Below are positions 30,788 to 37,464 of a stretch of 38,011 nucleotides of DNA, in pieces. Positions within the stretch are counted from its first letter, which is position 1. The number at the start of each line of letters is the position of its first letter. The position numbers and the translations under genes are program-made. The DNA is from Vibrio hannami (lineage in GTDB: Bacteria > Pseudomonadota > Gammaproteobacteria > Enterobacterales > Vibrionaceae). The stretch spans positions 1-38,011 of the forward strand of contig NZ_JARQZP010000008.1 of the NCBI RefSeq assembly GCF_029589055.1, given 5' to 3'. The notes under the pieces are model-generated. The model saw only the letters and a program-made list of their open reading frames with translations. It ran no database searches and was not told the origin of the DNA.

Positions 30788-31990
30788 ATGACAACGTTAA
30801 ACACCAAACTGAGCGAGGCGCTCATCAAGCGAACCGCCAAGAGTTCGCCAGACATTACCAAGCTAAAAGACCCCCGTTACCCTGTCATACTCAAGTTTCA
30901 CAAGAGCCGAGAGCGCGGCTCATGGTATTACGTCAGTAAGAATCGATGGAAAAAAGTGGGAGAGTGGCCGAGGGTGTCACTGGAACACATCGCTGAAGGT
31001 GTGCCAGAAATTGAGCTCAATCTTGCGTGTGGTTCCCCCTTAGAAACGGCCGTCATTCGTCACTGGTCGAGCGTGGGTGAGATGCTGAATTGGTATGTAA
31101 ATGACAAGATCAGGGTGAAAAAAATCACCTCAACCCGAAAAGCGACCATTAAATCTGCTGTTAAGTGCCACCTAAATCCGCTGGTTGGCCGCTTACAGGT
31201 GGAGACCTTGAATAAAGCGCTGATTGATAGCTGTCTGATGTTGCCACTACAGGAAAAAGGGCTCTCGGATTCGTTCATTAAGCTGATATTTGGCATTCTT
31301 AAGAGCGCCTATCGTGAAGCGTATGAGCTGGACTTGCTCTCTCATAATCCGGTTTCCGGATTTCAGCTCAAACATTTTGGTAAATTCACCATCAAACCGA
31401 AAGCCTCCGCCATCAAAGAGCATGATATTGCCAGTGTCATTGAGGTCATTACCTCAGCCGCGCCTCAATCTCGCCTGTTGTCCGTGCTCATGCTGCTCTA
31501 TGGAACCCGAATTGGTGAGACCCGGCGCGCCACATGGGATGACATTGATTTTGCCGGACGTATGTGGCGCATTCCCGCGCACACCACAAAGACCGGAGTC
31601 GCGCTCAATCTTCCTTTGTCTGTGCTAGCCGTTCGGGAGTTGGGTCAATACAAGCGATGGCAATCCAAGCGCTACACAGGAAAGTATATTTTTCATAAGA
31701 GCCCTCGAAAACCACTGACCCCGACTCAGGCTAACGACGTCATCAAAGAGGTATCCGGTCAGGCATGGACAGCGCACGACCTCAGAAAAGCATTCAAGAC
31801 CGCTGTTATCGACCTTGGGATTGATAAGTGGTTAGTGGACATACTTGTTAATCATAAGTTAACAGAGCTTGATGTGACTTACATACATTCGAAGGTTGAA
31901 CCCCTGAAATTAAACGCCATCACCACCTATCATGAGTGGTTGTCATCGCGTTCAAACCGACTTTCAGCGCGAGACCATGACGAGATTTGA
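30788..31990 (+). CDS. int: Tyrosine recombinase (phage integrase)
   Basis: A 400-residue enzyme. Catalytic residues are seen in order: Arg in GTRIGETR, Lys in TKTGVALN, HxxR in HDLRK, His in VNHKLTELD and nucleophile Tyr in VTYIHSK. The N-terminal 180 residues hold an arm-binding domain (VKKITSTRKATIKSAVKCHL) and the core-binding domain. ATG 30788 is right after element F. It could integrate the element, resolve dimers, or act on the 94-bp elements; which of these is unknown. Confidence 0.93.
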   Translation: MTTLNTKLSEALIKRTAKSSPDITKLKDPRYPVILKFHKSRERGSWYYVSKNRWKKVGEWPRVSLEHIAEGVPEIELNLACGSPLETAVIRHWSSVGEMLNWYVNDKIRVKKITSTRKATIKSAVKCHLNPLVGRLQVETLNKALIDSCLMLPLQEKGLSDSFIKLIFGILKSAYREAYELDLLSHNPVSGFQLKHFGKFTIKPKASAIKEHDIASVIEVITSAAPQSRLLSVLMLLYGTRIGETRRATWDDIDFAGRMWRIPAHTTKTGVALNLPLSVLAVRELGQYKRWQSKRYTGKYIFHKSPRKPLTPTQANDVIKEVSGQAWTAHDLRKAFKTAVIDLGIDKWLVDILVNHKLTELDVTYIHSKVEPLKLNAITTYHEWLSSRSNRLSARDHDEI

Positions 31991-32093
31991 GCTTTTTTTA
32001 AGAGCGCGCGAACTCTTTTAACAAAAGAGCTAAGTACAAAAATAACGCATCTATACTAAAGGAGTATAAAAAAGAGAACAAAATGCCTCAAAG

Positions 32094-32238
32094 TGATCTA
32101 TACTAAGCGTATGCCTCACCGGGGAAGGGGCATAACCAAGCCAACTGATTTTTGAGGGCTCTGGCTTTCAACCCTCCCCTAGCCCTTGTAAATAGGGCAT
32201 TTCTAAGCTCCTTGCCCTCTTCGTGAGGGCTTTTTTTT
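32094..32238 (+). ncRNA. Possible small RNA with terminator
   Basis: From the second TATACT, the sequence folds into successive GC-rich hairpins (GCCCT / AGGGC) and a strong terminator, GCCCTC-TTCGT-GAGGGC followed by eight T (32214-32238). No protein of more than about 14 residues is encoded. It could instead be the integrase 3' untranslated end. Confidence 0.4.
32214..32238 (+). terminator. Strong terminator after the integrase region
   Basis: GCCCTC (32214-32219), 5-base loop, GAGGGC (32225-32230), then eight T. Confidence 0.9.
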
Positions 32239-32386
32239 GCCTAAAAAATGCGTAGGTACTGTAAACCGACCTGTTCGTTATTGGCGGTCGAAGAGCGCGC
32301 GGTTTAAATTTTTTCAATATTTCATATGGGGATGAGTAGTACCTCATTTAACTTTATGATTTAAAAAAACAATTAACTTTTAAAAC

Positions 32387-32402
32387 TGATCATTTTTGAT
32401 CA
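32387..32402. promoter_or_regulatory. TGATCA inverted pair upstream of the 32524 gene
   Basis: TGATCA-TTTT-TGATCA in an AT-rich stretch, about 120 bp before the start; TGATGAG occurs twice just after. Possible operator for the gene's own helix-turn-helix product. Confidence 0.4.
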
Positions 32403-32523
32403 ATAGATCTGATGAGTAATGATATGTGATGAGCGCTGCATTTTTGTGGTTAATATTCTAGCCAAAAATAAATTGGGCTGTTATTCTTGCCACAAATGAA
32501 GGGGTCGGGAAAAGGTTTAACAA

Positions 32524-33486
32524 ATGACTAACATTGAGAAGTTGCTCGACAGGCTAAACAGTGAAAATCCGGGAATGAGCAAAAAATTCACCAATGCCGA
32601 TATTGCGGAGGTGTTGGGGTATGGCCGTACTCAGATTTTTGATGCGGTGAAAAAGCAAAAGGAACCCGCTCGCCTCGTTCGTGCTTGTGAGATGGCAAAT
32701 CACTTGATGGACTTAGGTGGAAATGATGCGCTGTTTCGCTATATGTCAAAAATGGACGTCGCCACGAGTGCGAGCCTGACTGAGTATGTGGACAAGAAAG
32801 TCAGTAAGGCGCTCGATCAGATATCGATTGACGAGGCGATTGAGAACAACGCGCAGCACTTTGGCTTTGAGAATCCGCTCACCTTGGACATGCTGAAAGA
32901 GGATATCCAGAACGGGTATATCACCGAAGCCTCTTTTACTGGTTTGACGATTCAGCTCACGCAGATGTTTGGTTATGCCAAAACATATGAATTCGCTCAG
33001 GTAAAGGCGGCACTGGTTGCAGTGGTTTCTCCTGAAATGGTCAAAAAGCCAATACATAACGCTCAGTGTATTGACTCCGATGATACTTCCTTGGAGGGAT
33101 TTCGGGATGTGTTTAGGGGGATCACGCAAAACCTTAAAACTGCAACGTCTGTTGAGAAGGTGCTTTTGAGGAACCAAGTGCATGAGTTGGCGCATCGATT
33201 AATCAGTGAGGGGGTTCTCCCTGAGCATGATTATGTTTTTGAGGGAATCAATAACCACAATAGTCCGGCATTGCTGCTTAATCGTCGCAAGCTGAGACGA
33301 TTCCTTGAAGAATTGAGAAAAGAAAGTCCGGAAAACGAACAAAAAAATGAGATAAAATCAGAGCTTCCGACATGGTGGCCTGAAAATATTGACCCGAATT
33401 CCATGACAGAGAAACGGCTCACTATGCTTTTGAGCATGGGAGAGGCCGGGGCGCGGGTCGTGCTGGAGAATATGAATAATGAGTAG
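32524..33486 (+). CDS. Unknown 320-residue protein with N-terminal helix-turn-helix
   Basis: The N-terminus (NADIAEVLGYGRTQIFDAVK, residues about 24-43) is a clear helix-turn-helix. A long helical middle (SASLTEYVDKKVSKALDQIS) and an acidic C-terminus (LPTWWPENIDPNSM) follow. AAAGG lies 9 bases before the ATG. It is the first gene of a plus-strand unit that includes two zinc-ribbon genes. It could be a regulator or a replication/partition helper; the family is not recognised. Confidence 0.55.
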   Translation: MTNIEKLLDRLNSENPGMSKKFTNADIAEVLGYGRTQIFDAVKKQKEPARLVRACEMANHLMDLGGNDALFRYMSKMDVATSASLTEYVDKKVSKALDQISIDEAIENNAQHFGFENPLTLDMLKEDIQNGYITEASFTGLTIQLTQMFGYAKTYEFAQVKAALVAVVSPEMVKKPIHNAQCIDSDDTSLEGFRDVFRGITQNLKTATSVEKVLLRNQVHELAHRLISEGVLPEHDYVFEGINNHNSPALLLNRRKLRRFLEELRKESPENEQKNEIKSELPTWWPENIDPNSMTEKRLTMLLSMGEAGARVVLENMNNE

Positions 33487-33727
33487 TAAATTTCAAAAGG
33501 TTTATGATGCGGCTCGTCTGGTGCTGCTGGAGCCTGATAACGAGGAAGCGAGACAGGCGCTTGATGAGCTGGTAAATACCAAAAAATGCACCATGTGCCA
33601 AACCATAAAACGGCTCGATGCGGATTTTGATTTATTGTCTACCAGTGCGGATGGATACCGGAGCCAGTGCAAGGAATGCCGAAAGAAAGAACGCGCGAAA
33701 AAGCCAGCCAGAAAACGGAGGTCATAA
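33479..33727 (+). CDS. Small zinc-ribbon protein
   Basis: An 82-residue protein with CxxC pairs 34 residues apart (KKCTMCQTIKRL and SQCKECRKKERAKK) and the phrase DGYRSQCKEC, the pattern of many phage zinc-ribbon and HNH-associated fingers. The basic tail suggests DNA or RNA binding. It overlaps the previous gene by 8 bases. No full HNH catalytic motif is present. Confidence 0.65.
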   Translation: MSSKFQKVYDAARLVLLEPDNEEARQALDELVNTKKCTMCQTIKRLDADFDLLSTSADGYRSQCKECRKKERAKKPARKRRS

Positions 33728-33915
33728 TGTTTGTAGTGAGTGCGGGTAAGTTCGAAGAGGGCGAACTCAATTGCAAGTACTCCAGCGAGGAGCACGAAAC
33801 GCTCGACGCGGCCATTGAGGATTATGACCGTGTGAGCACGTATCCTTGGGCTTACATCGAGTACAAGGGGCGAATCCTTGAGTTGTGGTCGAAAGGGCAT
33901 AGCCCTTTTAAATAG
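33727..33915 (+). CDS. Unknown 62-residue protein
   Basis: A small acidic protein (MFVVSAGKFEEGELNCKYSS, later YIEYKGRILELWSKG) that starts in the previous stop (TAATG). It is probably translationally coupled. The family is not recognised. Confidence 0.6.
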   Translation: MFVVSAGKFEEGELNCKYSSEEHETLDAAIEDYDRVSTYPWAYIEYKGRILELWSKGHSPFK

Positions 33916-33927
33916 GCGTTTGGGGTG

Positions 33928-33958
33928 TGTAATACATGTGTATTACATGTGTATTACA
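33928..33958 (+). promoter_or_regulatory. Distant partition-box array S5 (three boxes)
   Basis: TGTAATACA at 33928, TGTATTACA at 33939 and 33950: three boxes at exact 11-bp steps, the same box and spacing as the arrays around parA, but about 9.3 kb away, between two genes. It may be a second centromere site or an operator for the 33987 gene. Confidence 0.7.
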
Positions 33959-33986
33959 TGTCGTCATGGTTAGGAGAATAAACATT

Positions 33987-34274
33987 ATGGCAAGAGTGGC
34001 AGCAAAGACCATCGTGAAATGTTTGGTCGATGGCAAAGAAACGGAGATGACCTACGCTGAGGCGTGTCAGCTTAGGGATGCAAATCTTGAGGCCGCGAAA
34101 CAGGCGGGTGAGACAACGTTCGACGGTGTGATTATTTGTGACAAGTGCGGCACCACCAAGAAAACGATACAGCGTCGCTGTCATCACTGTAAGGTCAGAA
34201 AAGAAAAAGGAAATCGAGCAAACAAGAGTTCGGAAAGCGAACAAAAAAAAGAAAAAAAGAAACGAGTGAGGTGA
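33987..34274 (+). CDS. Unknown 95-residue zinc-ribbon protein
   Basis: The ATG at 33987 follows TAGGAG. CDKCGTTKKTIQRRCHHCK near residues 52-70 is a zinc ribbon; a very basic tail follows. The start fits the array-S5 spacing, so it is probably controlled by the partition protein. The segment SSESEQ near the C-terminus encodes a variant of the CCGGAAACCGAAC motif. Function unknown. Confidence 0.6.
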   Translation: MARVAAKTIVKCLVDGKETEMTYAEACQLRDANLEAAKQAGETTFDGVIICDKCGTTKKTIQRRCHHCKVRKEKGNRANKSSESEQKKEKKKRVR

Positions 34275-34459
34275 CAAACCTCAAAGAGCAAGTCAAAGCC
34301 CTGTCGGATGAGCTTGAGTCTCTAAAAGGAACGCTTAAACAGACCGATGCGGCCATGATTGAAGCCAGAGACAAAAATCGAGAGCTAGAGAATGAGCTAG
34401 AAACAGCAAGCCAAGCAAACAACGAACTAGCCAAAACGTTGCTTGCTTTGACCTGCTAA
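34271..34459 (+). CDS. Small coiled-coil protein
   Basis: A 62-residue protein, almost wholly a leucine-rich coiled coil (LKEQVKALSDELESLKGTLK and on), starting with GTG that overlaps the previous stop (GTGA). It converges on the repressor gene and overlaps it by 4 bases. A dimeric accessory role is likely; nothing more can be said. Confidence 0.5.
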   Translation: MTNLKEQVKALSDELESLKGTLKQTDAAMIEARDKNRELENELETASQANNELAKTLLALTC

Positions 34460-35019
34460 ATCAACGCTGACCAGACAATACCAATCACATGCCCGATCAC
34501 TCTCCCACCTAAAAGGGGTTCATAAGATTTGTTTTCGGGCGTCTTAAATCGCCCGTTCACCTTCCTGAAATAGAACCCGCTCTGATGTTTAACGATAACC
34601 AAATCCCCGTCTTTGGCGGTTCGACTTGGCTCAACGATAATCTTACAGCCTTTAGGGAAAGAGATGTCTCCACCTGTCATTGAGTCATCAGTGACTAAGA
34701 GTGAAAAAGCTTTTTTTGGTGCGCCCTCCTCAAACGGGGTGTAGGCAATCGGGGTTCTCTTGGCGTTCTTAAGATCGCCCCAATCATATTGAGGAACAGA
34801 GTATATCTGTTCGGTTTCCGGGTAACTATTGAGCGCCATGAACTCACCAAACGTCATTCCCATATGCTCAAGGCATTTGACAAGGCGTCCGGTTTCCATG
34901 TTGCGCTCACCGCTTTCAAATCGACCCAACGTCCTGCGGTCACAAATGTGACTGAAGTCCATTTGAGTGAATTTGCGCTGCTTTCTGACGGCTTTAAACC
35001 GTTCTCCTATATGCATCAT
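34456..35019 (-). CDS. Immunity repressor, XRE helix-turn-helix plus S24 peptidase domain
   Basis: A 187-residue CI/LexA-like repressor. Residues 4-60 form the helix-turn-helix (RKQRKFTQMDFSHICDRRTL then GRFESGERN). The C-terminal half is an S24 domain with nucleophile Ser113 (DDSM) and catalytic Lys153 (FYFRKVN), so RecA-dependent self-cleavage on DNA damage is expected. No clear Ala-Gly cleavage pair is seen, only Gly-Ala near 99. The start ATG has AGGAG 10 bases upstream. It is divergent from the early genes. Confidence 0.9.
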   Translation of the reverse strand: MMHIGERFKAVRKQRKFTQMDFSHICDRRTLGRFESGERNMETGRLVKCLEHMGMTFGEFMALNSYPETEQIYSVPQYDWGDLKNAKRTPIAYTPFEEGAPKKAFSLLVTDDSMTGGDISFPKGCKIIVEPSRTAKDGDLVIVKHQSGFYFRKVNGRFKTPENKSYEPLLGGRVIGHVIGIVWSALI

Positions 35020-35215
35020 TTTAACTAAGCTCCTGTTTTTTTTGTTTTATTATGTATCACCAACAAAACAAATTCATGTCTAGCTTAAGACGGTCATCAT
35101 CGGAATGCGTCAAATTATGGTCATATCTCTCTAATACTAGGAGTAAATCGCAAAAAATGTCGCCAATATGCCTCATTTGGTGCGATAATTATTTCTCACT
35201 ATGGAGAAAAACAAA
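35020..35215. promoter_or_regulatory. Repressor-early gene control region
   Basis: Divergent promoters lie here. The rightward one has GATAAT (35184-35189) as -10, and its -35 area is covered by operator O2 (35155-35178). TTTTGTTTT and AACAAAAC near 35040-35070 form an inverted pair on the repressor side. Confidence 0.6.
35155..35178. promoter_or_regulatory. Operator O2 (24-bp palindrome)
   Basis: AAATGTCGC, six bases, GCCTCATTT; same geometry as O1 and O3, with one imperfect half. It overlaps the rightward early promoter, so binding would block it. Confidence 0.6.
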
Positions 35216-35785
35216 ATGAAACATTTCCCGGATGAATCTCAAATAATTATAGGCATAACAAAAAAATTCTTACTTTCCTCTCACATCAGTGCCTCTGATT
35301 TTGCTGTCAAAATGCTCGCGCCCAATATTGGCGAAAGGGAGCCGATAACAGACGACGGAGCGATTTATTCTCGCTGGGCGAACACTCAGGCCAGACGAGT
35401 TAATTTCATCTTAAACGGAGAGCGGCTGTTTCCGCTATCGATTAAGTGGGCTTGGGTGGCCTCGCTACCTGAAGCGTACGCCCAAGAGTGCAAAAAACAG
35501 CTCCTAGCTATTGTCGGTCATACCATTCCCTTGCCCTCGCTGGAAGGAGCGGAAAGTGTGGACGCCAGCGTTCCTCAGTTGATGATGTGCTCGGCCGAAG
35601 TTACCAAAAATCTAGAGCCTGCTTGGGATGGGGTGTACGACGAGAAAGACAGTCTGGACGCCTCCAACAAACTGATTGATTCGCTGTTAGATAGCGCCAC
35701 GGTCAGCGTGGCAGAAGCGCGCAAAGTTCATAAAGGCACGGGCGCAAAAGGCGAAAAATACGACGTCATCAAATTTGAGTTGTAA
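35216..35785 (+). CDS. First rightward early gene (189 residues, unknown)
   Basis: The ATG at 35216 has GGAG 9 bases upstream; the in-frame ATG at 35201 lies on the ribosome site itself. The product (start MKHFPDESQIIIGITKKF) has hydrophobic-helix and acidic segments and may contain a helix-turn-helix near YSRWANTQARRVNFILNGE. It stands where a Cro- or CII-like regulator is found, but the sequence is not recognisable as either. Confidence 0.6.
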   Translation: MKHFPDESQIIIGITKKFLLSSHISASDFAVKMLAPNIGEREPITDDGAIYSRWANTQARRVNFILNGERLFPLSIKWAWVASLPEAYAQECKKQLLAIVGHTIPLPSLEGAESVDASVPQLMMCSAEVTKNLEPAWDGVYDEKDSLDASNKLIDSLLDSATVSVAEARKVHKGTGAKGEKYDVIKFEL

Positions 35786-35788
35786 ACC

Positions 35789-36388
35789 ATGAGCAGTAAA
35801 TCTCCGTCGGCTGATGTGCTGGCAATCATTGACGAAACAAGAAGAGAGCGGGTTCGCTCTCTTTTGATGCTGGCCTATTCGGATGAAATGCCGATTCGCT
35901 CCAGTGACGCCACGGTGTTTGAGCGCGGCACTACGGGCAAACCTCAGAACGTGTTTGTTACGGCCACCCGTGCCAAGGGCTCATCTAAGGTGATTTGTCA
36001 CGGGGATGTGTTTAAGCACAATCAACTCAAAAGAGTGGTCGCCACGCTTCCGGATAAATATCGGCTCTGGATAGAGTTTCAGTATGGCGAGCAAGTGAGT
36101 GATGAGGGGTTGAACGATGTGGTTGAGCTGGTGTTCGACGACATGGAGAACGTGCCAACGCGCAAAGACGCCAAGGCAAACTACAAAAAAATGTTTAACC
36201 GGATCTTTGTCAGTCGTCGAAATGTTCAGGAATTATTGGACAGAGACTTGATTGAGGCCATGCAAATATCAAGGCGCGTTTTTATTCGAAGATATAAGGG
36301 CGCGAGATTAGAAGTTGAGCAGGGGCTCTCAGCGCTGGATAACAAAGCGATTGATATGATTTCAGAGAAAATGGGATCTCGTCTTTAG
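35789..36388 (+). CDS. Putative late-gene activator / antiterminator (Q-like by position)
   Basis: A 199-residue basic protein with a LPDKYRLWIEFQYGE core and a C-terminal helix-turn-helix-like SRRNVQELLDRDLIEAMQIS. It is the last early gene before a promoter, operator and terminator, the position of lambda Q. The motif is only suggestive, so the role is inferred from context. Confidence 0.45.
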   Translation: MSSKSPSADVLAIIDETRRERVRSLLMLAYSDEMPIRSSDATVFERGTTGKPQNVFVTATRAKGSSKVICHGDVFKHNQLKRVVATLPDKYRLWIEFQYGEQVSDEGLNDVVELVFDDMENVPTRKDAKANYKKMFNRIFVSRRNVQELLDRDLIEAMQISRRVFIRRYKGARLEVEQGLSALDNKAIDMISEKMGSRL

Positions 36389-36404
36389 TGTGAAAAGTGC
36401 GACA

Positions 36405-36428
36405 AAATGAGGCTAATTGGCCTCATTT
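36405..36428. promoter_or_regulatory. Operator O3 (perfect 24-bp palindrome)
   Basis: AAATGAGGC, TAATTG, GCCTCATTT. It lies just upstream of a probable promoter (TTTACA 36433-36438, 18-bp gap, TAGGCT 36457-36462) in the gap before the late genes. Confidence 0.65.
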
Positions 36429-36432
36429 GGGG

Positions 36433-36462
36433 TTTACAAAAGGTCACATGATTCGATAGGCT
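36433..36462 (+). promoter_or_regulatory. Putative late promoter
   Basis: TTTACA, 18 bp, TAGGCT, between operator O3 and the terminator at 36531. This is the position of a late promoter with a downstream terminator under antitermination. Confidence 0.4.
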
Positions 36463-36530
36463 AAATATACGCTGACGAATTTATCCTTTTGGCAACGTTT
36501 AATAGTTCAGTCTTTTCTTTCCTTTTGTGG

Positions 36531-36551
36531 CCGCCTTCGGGCGGTTTTTTT
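36531..36551 (+). terminator. Terminator before the late genes
   Basis: CCGCC-TTCG-GGCGG followed by seven T. In lambda-like control, an antiterminator lets late transcription pass such a site. Confidence 0.85.
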
Positions 36552-36570
36552 ATATCTGCGAGATCATTTC

Positions 36571-36858
36571 ATGCTGAAACCCTCTTCTGAACTTCAAGAG
36601 TACCTGATTTATGTTGGTCTCATTCTGTCGGCCTTGGTCGCAAAATACATCAAAAGTTTGAAAGACGATGAACCTATCTCACCGAGGCGTTTCTTAGGAG
36701 AAACCCTGTTTGGATTTTGCTTAAGTCAGGTTATTTGGTTTGCGGGCATTGCGCGCGGTGAGTCGTACCCGGTAGTTTTAGTTGTGGGTGTGCTCGCAGC
36801 GTTGGGGCTGCTGTACGCACTCAAATTCTTTGTACAACAAATAAATATGATTAAGTGA
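36571..36858 (+). CDS. Holin-like membrane protein of the first lysis cluster
   Basis: A 95-residue protein with three hydrophobic segments (YLIYVGLILSALVAKYI, LFGFCLSQVIWFAGIA and VVLVVGVLAALGLLYALKF) and a charged loop. This looks like a phage holin. It sits after the late terminator and before the lysozyme-like gene. Confidence 0.65.
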   Translation: MLKPSSELQEYLIYVGLILSALVAKYIKSLKDDEPISPRRFLGETLFGFCLSQVIWFAGIARGESYPVVLVVGVLAALGLLYALKFFVQQINMIK

Positions 36859-36864
36859 GGAATT

Positions 36865-37302
36865 ATGAAACACGGGGTTGTCTCTCCCGCTGTACTCAAA
36901 AAAGAGTGCAATATTATTGCTCAGGCGCTAGGTGATGGTGAACTCGGCCATTTTTTATGGGAAATCTGTTCGATAGAGTCGGATTGCGGATTAAAGGGAA
37001 ACCGCTTTGGTGGTGTCTGCAATATCAGCTTTGAAATGTACAAGTTAATGCTTGGACATAACCGAATTTTTAAGATCGCGGAAACCATACAAGAGGCGTT
37101 TGGGATCAACATGCACAAAGTGCAATATCAGCAATTGCACATGAGTCCGAATCTGTCTTTGATTTTTGCTGCGGCTTGGTTTCGTTGCTATTACGAGCGA
37201 ATCCCCAAAGAGCCAGCCGAGCGCGCGCTCATCTTCTCTCAATATTGGCGTCCCATCGATGTGATTGAGTATTTCTCTCAAGCGGCCATTTGCCAGAAAT
37301 AA
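36865..37302 (+). CDS. Lysozyme-like protein of the first lysis cluster
   Basis: A 145-residue protein. The segment ICSIESDCGLKG is of the type seen in lysozyme/transglycosylase active sites (catalytic Glu after a helix), and IPKEPAERALIFSQYWRP looks like the C-terminal lobe. It follows the holin-like gene by 6 bases, with AGGAA at the ATG. If it cuts peptidoglycan, the phage has two cell-wall enzymes; the enzymatic role is inferred. Confidence 0.5.
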   Translation: MKHGVVSPAVLKKECNIIAQALGDGELGHFLWEICSIESDCGLKGNRFGGVCNISFEMYKLMLGHNRIFKIAETIQEAFGINMHKVQYQQLHMSPNLSLIFAAAWFRCYYERIPKEPAERALIFSQYWRPIDVIEYFSQAAICQK

Positions 37303-37349
37303 GCCTTTAATCAGTGGTCATCGCCGATGATCACTTGTTAAGGGTTTTT

Positions 37350-37443
37350 GATTGCACTTTGAGAGCCGGTGCGGTCGCTCGATGAGAAAATCTGCAATCA
37401 AACGCGGGGTTTTCTTCCTGGGAAAAACACCTTCTTTGCAATC
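37350..37443 (+). repeat. Three-box element G (94 bp)
   Basis: Boxes: GATTGCA 37350-37356, TGCAATC 37393-37399, TGCAATC 37437-37443. TTCCTGGGAA (37415-37424) is centred between boxes 2 and 3. The last box ends 21 bases before the small-terminase ATG. Confidence 0.85.
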
Positions 37444-37464
37444 ATCGTTTTCGGGGGGATGACT

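Larger units (their letters stand above)
31991..32523. promoter_or_regulatory. 530-bp intergenic region after the integrase
   Basis: The left part has a weak hairpin (32013-32029) and two direct copies of ATCTATACTAA (about 32046 and 32094), with TATACT as a good -10. A structured, terminator-ended stretch follows to 32238. The right part is AT-rich, with a TGATCA pair and TGATGAG repeats, before the gene at 32524. Confidence 0.5.
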
